NCBI GenBank assembly: GCA_003164255.1
Contig: PLST01000568.1
Span: forward strand, 1-11,174
Reading direction: 5' to 3'
Length of the DNA: 11,174 bases
DNA from: Acidobacteriaceae bacterium
GTDB taxonomy: Bacteria > Acidobacteriota > Terriglobia > Terriglobales > Acidobacteriaceae
In this document: piece after piece, positions 7,989-11,174 of the stretch
Layout of the letters: each line of letters starts with the position of its first letter
Position numbering within the stretch: the first letter of the stretch is position 1
The notes under the pieces: generated by a model
What the model was told of the DNA's origin: nothing
The model's database searches: none
What the model saw: only the letters and a program-made list of their open reading frames with translations
Position numbers and translations under genes: made by a program

Positions 7989-8316
7989 GTGAAGTTCATG
8001 TGGCGAGCCAAAACAGCGATCTGCCCTCGAATCTTCTAGATGCAGCCGCCCGAATTGGAGCGATTCCCGCATGTCAAACTCTCCACTTAGTTCGTTTTGT
8101 TAGGCATCTTGATCTGTGTAGGCTCCCGCTTCATCCGCTCCCGTCGCGAACTGATACTGGAGAGCCTGGCACTGTGACGGATTCAAAGCACATTGGACAT
8201 AGCACTCGCGTTATCGAATTCGCGGTGGACGAAGGTGTATCAGCAACGATCTGTTCGGAGAAGTGTTGGACTGCCCGGCAATTTGTATCAAGGTGAGTGT
8301 TAGTGTAGCGCGGTTT
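7989..8316. other. Gene-free stretch between sedolisin gene and IS remnant
   Basis: I see no recognisable gene, RNA or clear terminator here. A frame running from inside the sedolisin gene to 8296 gives a Cys/His/Arg-rich product with no family resemblance and is probably not coding. Confidence 0.5.
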
Positions 8317-8340
8317 TGAGGGGCCCCGGTTTTTTGAACC
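8317..8340 (-). repeat. Candidate right terminal inverted repeat of the IS3-family remnant
   Basis: The stretch TGAGGGGCCCCGG followed by a T-run and GAACC begins with TG. It lies 50 bases beyond the transposase stop codon, the usual position for the end of an IS3-family element (ends 5'-TG...CA-3'). The partner repeat is not present because the other end of the element is missing, so this boundary cannot be confirmed from the window. Confidence 0.35.
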
Positions 8341-8366
8341 AACTTGAATGTTAGTCTTCGACTGTT

Positions 8367-8795
8367 TTAGGTTGCAGTCAATTCGTGGCTAGCCGCGAAT
8401 TGACTGGCGAATTCGTTCGGCGTCCTCTCATTGAGAGCCCTGTGAGGACGACTCCCATTGTATTCTTGTCGCCAGGTTTCGATTAGCTGTTTTGCCTCGG
8501 TCAGGGTTTCGAACCAGTGAACGTTGAGGCATTCATCGCGAAAAGTTCCATTGAACGATTCGATGAATGCGTTATCTGTCGGTTTGCCAGGACGTGAGAA
8601 ATCGATCTTTGCGCTGTTTTGGTAGGCCCACAGATCCATCGCCTGACCTGCGAATTCACTTCCGTTGTCACAGAACAGCAGCTTCGGCACTCTGCCTTCC
8701 TGTTTCATCTTATTCAGCGTTCGTACCACATCCTCTCCTCGCAGGCTCTGGCCTACTTCAATAACGGCCAGATATAACCTCGAACTCTGAGACGA
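8367..8795 (-). pseudogene. IS3-family transposase (OrfB), N-terminally truncated
   Basis: This is the C-terminal half of a DDE transposase with an rve-type integrase core, which cuts and joins DNA ends during transposition. The frame shows IEVGQSLRGEDVV, then CDNGSEF with the second catalytic Asp, then NAFIESFNGTFRDECL with the catalytic Glu exactly 35 residues after that Asp (DD35E spacing). The family-typical end follows: WRQEYNGSRPHRALNERTPNEFA. Wording resembles the IS407-type branch of IS3. The first catalytic Asp, the N-terminal helix-turn-helix part and all of OrfA are missing. Family resemblance fades at about base 8795; the frame continues to a TTG at 8831 that is unlikely to be a real start. 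It cannot be active. It marks past IS activity close to the tRNA fragment. Confidence 0.85.
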
Positions 8796-8918
8796 CGACT
8801 TGATCTGACCTCTGCTTTTTGATGCTCGCAAGGGTTCGATCAGGGTGCTGAAGCCTCAAATTGGGTGTTTTTGTGCGCTTTCTGAGCCATCAGTTCGCTT
8901 TAGAATCAATGGGTTATA

Positions 8919-8928
8919 GATCGCGATC
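8919..8928. repeat. 10-bp perfect palindrome next to the tRNA fragment
   Basis: GATCGCGATC is its own reverse complement and ends three bases before the first tRNA-like base. It may be a protein-binding site or chance; a 10-bp palindrome alone is weak evidence. Confidence 0.3.
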
Positions 8929-8931
8929 GTT

Positions 8932-8976
8932 CTGTCATGGCAGAGGTCGCGGGTTCGAGCCCCGTCGTCCCCGCCA
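8932..8976 (+). tRNA. tRNA-Asp(GTC) 3' fragment, probable attachment site
   Basis: All parts from the anticodon loop onward are in the right order and size: loop CTGTCAT (anticodon GTC, 8934-8936), 3' anticodon stem GGCAG (8939-8943), variable loop AGGTC, T stem GCGGG and CCCGT (8949-8953, 8961-8965) around loop TTCGAGC, acceptor strand CGTCCCC (8966-8972), discriminator G and encoded CCA. The five bases before the loop (TCGTT) do not pair properly with GGCAG. No D arm and no 5' acceptor strand (expected GGGGACG) exist upstream. It is therefore a fragment, not a functional tRNA. A break at the anticodon loop is what a tyrosine-recombinase integration into a tRNA gene leaves at the far end of the element. 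No integrase gene is in the window. Confidence 0.8.
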
Positions 8977-9005
8977 GATTCAAAAGGACTTAAGTCCAAT
9001 CTGGC
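8973..9005. repeat. Inverted repeat overlapping the tRNA CCA end
   Basis: GCCAGATT (8973-8980) and AATCTGGC (8998-9005) are exact reverse complements. Between them lies the perfect palindrome GGACTTAAGTCC (8986-8997). As RNA this would fold as an 8-bp stem, a five-base bulge and a 4-bp stem with a UUAA loop. There is no T-run, so a terminator is unlikely. Its position over the tRNA end suits a recombinase-binding or tRNA-processing role, but this is inference. Confidence 0.6.
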
Positions 9006-9088
9006 ATGTGACACCAACCTACTATTAGGGCCTATTACGAAGATTCACCTTCTTGAGACCGATGGGAAATCTGAGTTTGAGGAATAGA

Positions 9089-9112
9089 AAAGCTCCCGAT
9101 GACGGGAGCTTT
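9089..9112 (+). terminator. Strong rho-independent terminator, likely bidirectional
   Basis: AAAGCTCCCG (9089-9098), loop ATGA and CGGGAGCTTT (9103-9112) form a perfect 10-bp stem. On the + strand it ends in TTTAT; on the minus strand the stem is followed by a T-rich run (AGCTTTTCTATT). It lies 113 bases after the CCA of the tRNA fragment with no gene in between, so it is probably the old terminator of the intact tRNA-Asp transcript. Confidence 0.8.
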
Positions 9113-9115
9113 ATC

Positions 9116-9141
9116 CGTTAGGCGGGTCGTTTCGCCTGACG
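9116..9141. repeat. Second hairpin directly after the terminator
   Basis: CGTTAGGCG (9116-9124), loop GGTCGTTT and CGCCTGACG (9133-9141) pair over 9 bp with one G-T wobble. It starts four bases after the first terminator stem. It may be a back-up terminator or part of the leader of the downstream gene; there is no T-run on either strand. Confidence 0.45.
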
Positions 9142-9231
9142 AACGCGGAAAGACTTCATTTCTTCTGGCCACCCAGCCGTTCAATTACCAACACATTTGA
9201 GCATGCTCGCGCTCTGCGCCGCTTCAGAGTG

Positions 9232-11174
9232 ATGAAGAACGCTGGGGAGCTTGCGCTGCGCTGGAGTACCCTTGCATTTCGCCGGCGGCCGGCATCTAAT
9301 TCTCAAATTGTGACGACTACTGCACAGAACGCGCCGCTTGCGCTGACCGGATTCAGTGCAGTTGTCGGGCAGATCGTCCTGATGCGCGAGTTGATTGTTG
9401 TCTTCAACGGCAATGAAATTTCTCTTGGAATCATGCTGGCCACATGGCTTTTGTGGACCGCTGCCGGAAGCAGCTTGTGCAGCGCCCTTGGAGTGGGCTC
9501 AGGCAAGCCGCGGCAAGCGACGGCAACGCTCGAGTGTTTATTGGCCGTAAGCTTGCCGGCAACGATCTGGGCGATACGCACGGCGAAATCTGTTTTTGCC
9601 ACGGTTCCTGGCGAGTTGCTGGGACCTGTGCCCATGCTGCTCACTACGCTGGTATGTCTCGGCGTGTTCTGTACAGTTTCCGGAGCGCTGTTTGTGACTT
9701 CGGCCCGGATAGTCGAACGCGAGCGCCGCATGACCGCGCGTGCGGCAGCCGGTACGGCCTACTTGCTTGAGGCCGCAGGTTCAGTGTTGGGTGGCATTCT
9801 CGCCAGTATTGTGCTCCTGCGTTTTCTTGATTCATTCCAGATTGCAATCCTCATCGGTTTGCTTAATCTCTGCATGGCTCACGTGCTCGTGTTGAACATG
9901 AGAGGCAGAGGCGTTGCTATGTTGGCGAGCGTGGCAGTGGTGGCTGCAATTCCACTTCTTGCGGTGGTTGCGCCACGCCTCGACAAGTCTGCGCAAACGC
10001 TTTTGTGGAGGGGCTTCAACCTGGTTGGAGCACGCGACACAATCTACGGAAACCTTGCGGTAACTGAAACCGGCACGATTCGCAGCATTTATTCAAACGG
10101 TGTCATCCTGGCCAATGTGCCGGACCCGAGCGCGGCCGAAGAAGCCGTGGATTACGCCCTGCTGGAGCATCCGGCGCCGCAGCGGGTCTTACTCATCGGC
10201 GGTGGAATCAACGGCTCCATCGCAGAGGCGCTCAAGCATTCGTCCGTCACCAGCCTCGATTATGTTGAGTTGGACCCGGCGCTCATCGAGATGGCGCACC
10301 AATACTTTCCCAGCCAGGCCGGCGTTCTTTCTGACGCTCGCGTGCATGTCCACTACGCGGACGGCCGCCGGTATCTGAAGAACGCGCACGCCAGGTTCGA
10401 TGTAATCATCGTGGATGTGCCTGACCCGCAGACGGCGCAGCTGAACCGCTTTTACACGGTGGAGTTTTTTCGCTCTGCGCGTGAACACCTTGCGACACGT
10501 GGGCTGCTGGCGCTCGAGCTGCGCTCGTCTGAGGAGACGCTCAGTCCCGATCTAAAGGATTTTCTGCGTTGCATCCGGCACACGCTGGAAACGGTGTTTC
10601 CGCATGTTGCCGCGATACCCGGCGAGACCATTCATTTCTTTGCCTCGATGGAACCAGGTGCTCTTACCACCGATCCGCGCTTGCTGACGTCGCGATTGCA
10701 GGAGCGCCGGCTCAACACGCAATACGTGAGCCAGTACTTTATTCCTTACCGCATGATGCCCGACCGAATGCAGCAAGTCGACGAGCTATTGCGGCCCCTG
10801 CCAACCACGCCGGTGAATCATGACTTTGCGCCGGTTGCGTACTCCTTCGACGTTGTCCTGTGGAGTGCGCAGTTCGGCCATGCATACTCCGAGTGGTTTC
10901 GCGCAGTGTCGCAGTTTGCTTACCGCAGCGTTTTTTCTGTGTTGGTGCTCGCGCTTCTGATTGCGGCGGCAGTTGTTGAGTTTGTTCCCCGCTCCGGAAA
11001 CCGGGCGCGCACGGCAGCGGCATGCTGCACGGCCGCCACGGGCTTTACTCTGATGACTTTGCAGATTCTCCTGCTGCTTGGATTCGAGTCGGTCTACGGT
11101 TACGTTTACCACCAGCTCTCGATTCTCATCGGGCTTTCAATGGGCGGCATTGCGCTGGGAAGCTGGCTATGCCT
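9232..11174 (+). CDS. Membrane-embedded spermidine-synthase-like protein, 3' end outside window
   Basis: The frame is open without a stop to the window edge (647 full codons from the ATG at 9232). A GTG at 9310 is an alternative start, because family-like sequence begins at APLALTGFSAVVGQIVLMRE just after it; neither start has a good SD. About seven hydrophobic segments lie at residues 34-58, 64-86, 97-113, 131-157, 170-200, 202-221 and 227-248. A soluble domain of about 255-545 follows, then at least three more segments (562-585, 594-620, 624 to the edge). The soluble domain has the aminopropyltransferase/methyltransferase fold: nucleotide loop LLIGGGINGS (323-328 region), acidic ribose-binding VELD (E346, D348), DGRRYL (D377) and VDVPDP (D395, D398). 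NHDFAPVAY near its end is typical of membrane-bound spermidine-synthase-like proteins. The classic GGGDG loop and YHE substrate motif are altered, so polyamine synthesis is uncertain. It lies after the terminators and is probably its own transcription unit. Confidence 0.85.
   Translation, partial: MKNAGELALRWSTLAFRRRPASNSQIVTTTAQNAPLALTGFSAVVGQIVLMRELIVVFNGNEISLGIMLATWLLWTAAGSSLCSALGVGSGKPRQATATLECLLAVSLPATIWAIRTAKSVFATVPGELLGPVPMLLTTLVCLGVFCTVSGALFVTSARIVERERRMTARAAAGTAYLLEAAGSVLGGILASIVLLRFLDSFQIAILIGLLNLCMAHVLVLNMRGRGVAMLASVAVVAAIPLLAVVAPRLDKSAQTLLWRGFNLVGARDTIYGNLAVTETGTIRSIYSNGVILANVPDPSAAEEAVDYALLEHPAPQRVLLIGGGINGSIAEALKHSSVTSLDYVELDPALIEMAHQYFPSQAGVLSDARVHVHYADGRRYLKNAHARFDVIIVDVPDPQTAQLNRFYTVEFFRSAREHLATRGLLALELRSSEETLSPDLKDFLRCIRHTLETVFPHVAAIPGETIHFFASMEPGALTTDPRLLTSRLQERRLNTQYVSQYFIPYRMMPDRMQQVDELLRPLPTTPVNHDFAPVAYSFDVVLWSAQFGHAYSEWFRAVSQFAYRSVFSVLVLALLIAAAVVEFVPRSGNRARTAAACCTAATGFTLMTLQILLLLGFESVYGYVYHQLSILIGLSMGGIALGSWLC

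Larger units (their letters stand above)
8977..9231. other. Intergenic region between tRNA fragment and membrane-protein gene
   Basis: No gene is seen. It contains part of the inverted repeat overlapping the CCA end, the terminator at 9089-9112 and the hairpin at 9116-9141. Under the integration model this is the original downstream flank of the tRNA-Asp gene. Confidence 0.5.

Noticed and set aside
7841..8296. 151-residue + strand frame overlapping the sedolisin 3' end
   Set aside because: About a third of it overlaps the well-supported sedolisin tail in another frame, and the product has no family resemblance or signal.
8367..8831. An intact, active IS3 transposase
   Set aside because: The first catalytic Asp and the whole N-terminal half are missing, as is OrfA; the TTG at 8831 is not a credible start.
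8911..8976. A complete functional tRNA gene
   Set aside because: Only about 21 bases of candidate sequence precede the anticodon loop, with no D arm and no strand to pair with the acceptor CGTCCCC; the anticodon stem does not form.
9303..9731. Minus-strand 142-residue frame and other frames in 9300-11112
   Set aside because: They lie antisense to, or in other frames of, an unbroken + strand frame with clear membrane segments and spermidine-synthase motifs.

Overview
The window most resembles accessory DNA from a member of the Acidobacteriota (Terriglobia-like soil bacteria), running on its right side into what looks like ordinary chromosome. This assignment is an inference. It rests on a very large Ig/MBG-type repeat protein, an S53 (sedolisin/kumamolisin) peptidase with a chain of Ig-like domains, a C-terminal 'hydrophobic - Arg/Lys-rich - hydrophobic - TGCG' tail on both giant proteins, and a small outer-membrane beta-barrel protein. 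No marker gene in the window proves it.

Layout, left to right. Bases 1-2980 are the 3' part of a giant secreted repeat protein whose start lies before the window. It has seven tandem 77-78-residue units in two sequence types (A B B B A B A), then several different Ig/MBG-like domains, then the tail. Bases 3332-3883 encode a signal-peptide-bearing outer-membrane beta-barrel protein. A roughly 600-base gene-free stretch follows, with two hairpins. Bases 4491-7988 encode a complete sedolisin pro-enzyme with catalytic residues E281, D285, D361 and S507, at least four Ig/IPT-like domains and the same kind of tail. All three genes are on the + strand but widely spaced, so they need not be one operon. 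Together they suggest a cell-surface set: a repeat adhesin or matrix protein, a barrel and a secreted acid peptidase.

Bases 8317-8800 hold a 5'-truncated IS3-family transposase on the minus strand. Bases 8932-8976 are the 3' part of a tRNA, from the anticodon loop (GTC, Asp) through the encoded CCA, with no matching 5' half. Next come an inverted repeat overlapping the CCA end, then a strong terminator at 9089-9112 and a second hairpin. The simplest reading is that 8932-8976 is the distal attachment site of an element that integrated into a tRNA-Asp gene. The island would then lie to the left, including the surface-protein genes and the IS remnant, and native chromosome would resume to the right.

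From about 9232 to the right edge an uninterrupted + strand frame encodes a multi-membrane-span protein with a central spermidine-synthase-like (Rossmann, dcSAM/SAM-binding) domain. It is cut by the window end. Several motifs of true spermidine synthases are altered, so its chemistry is uncertain.
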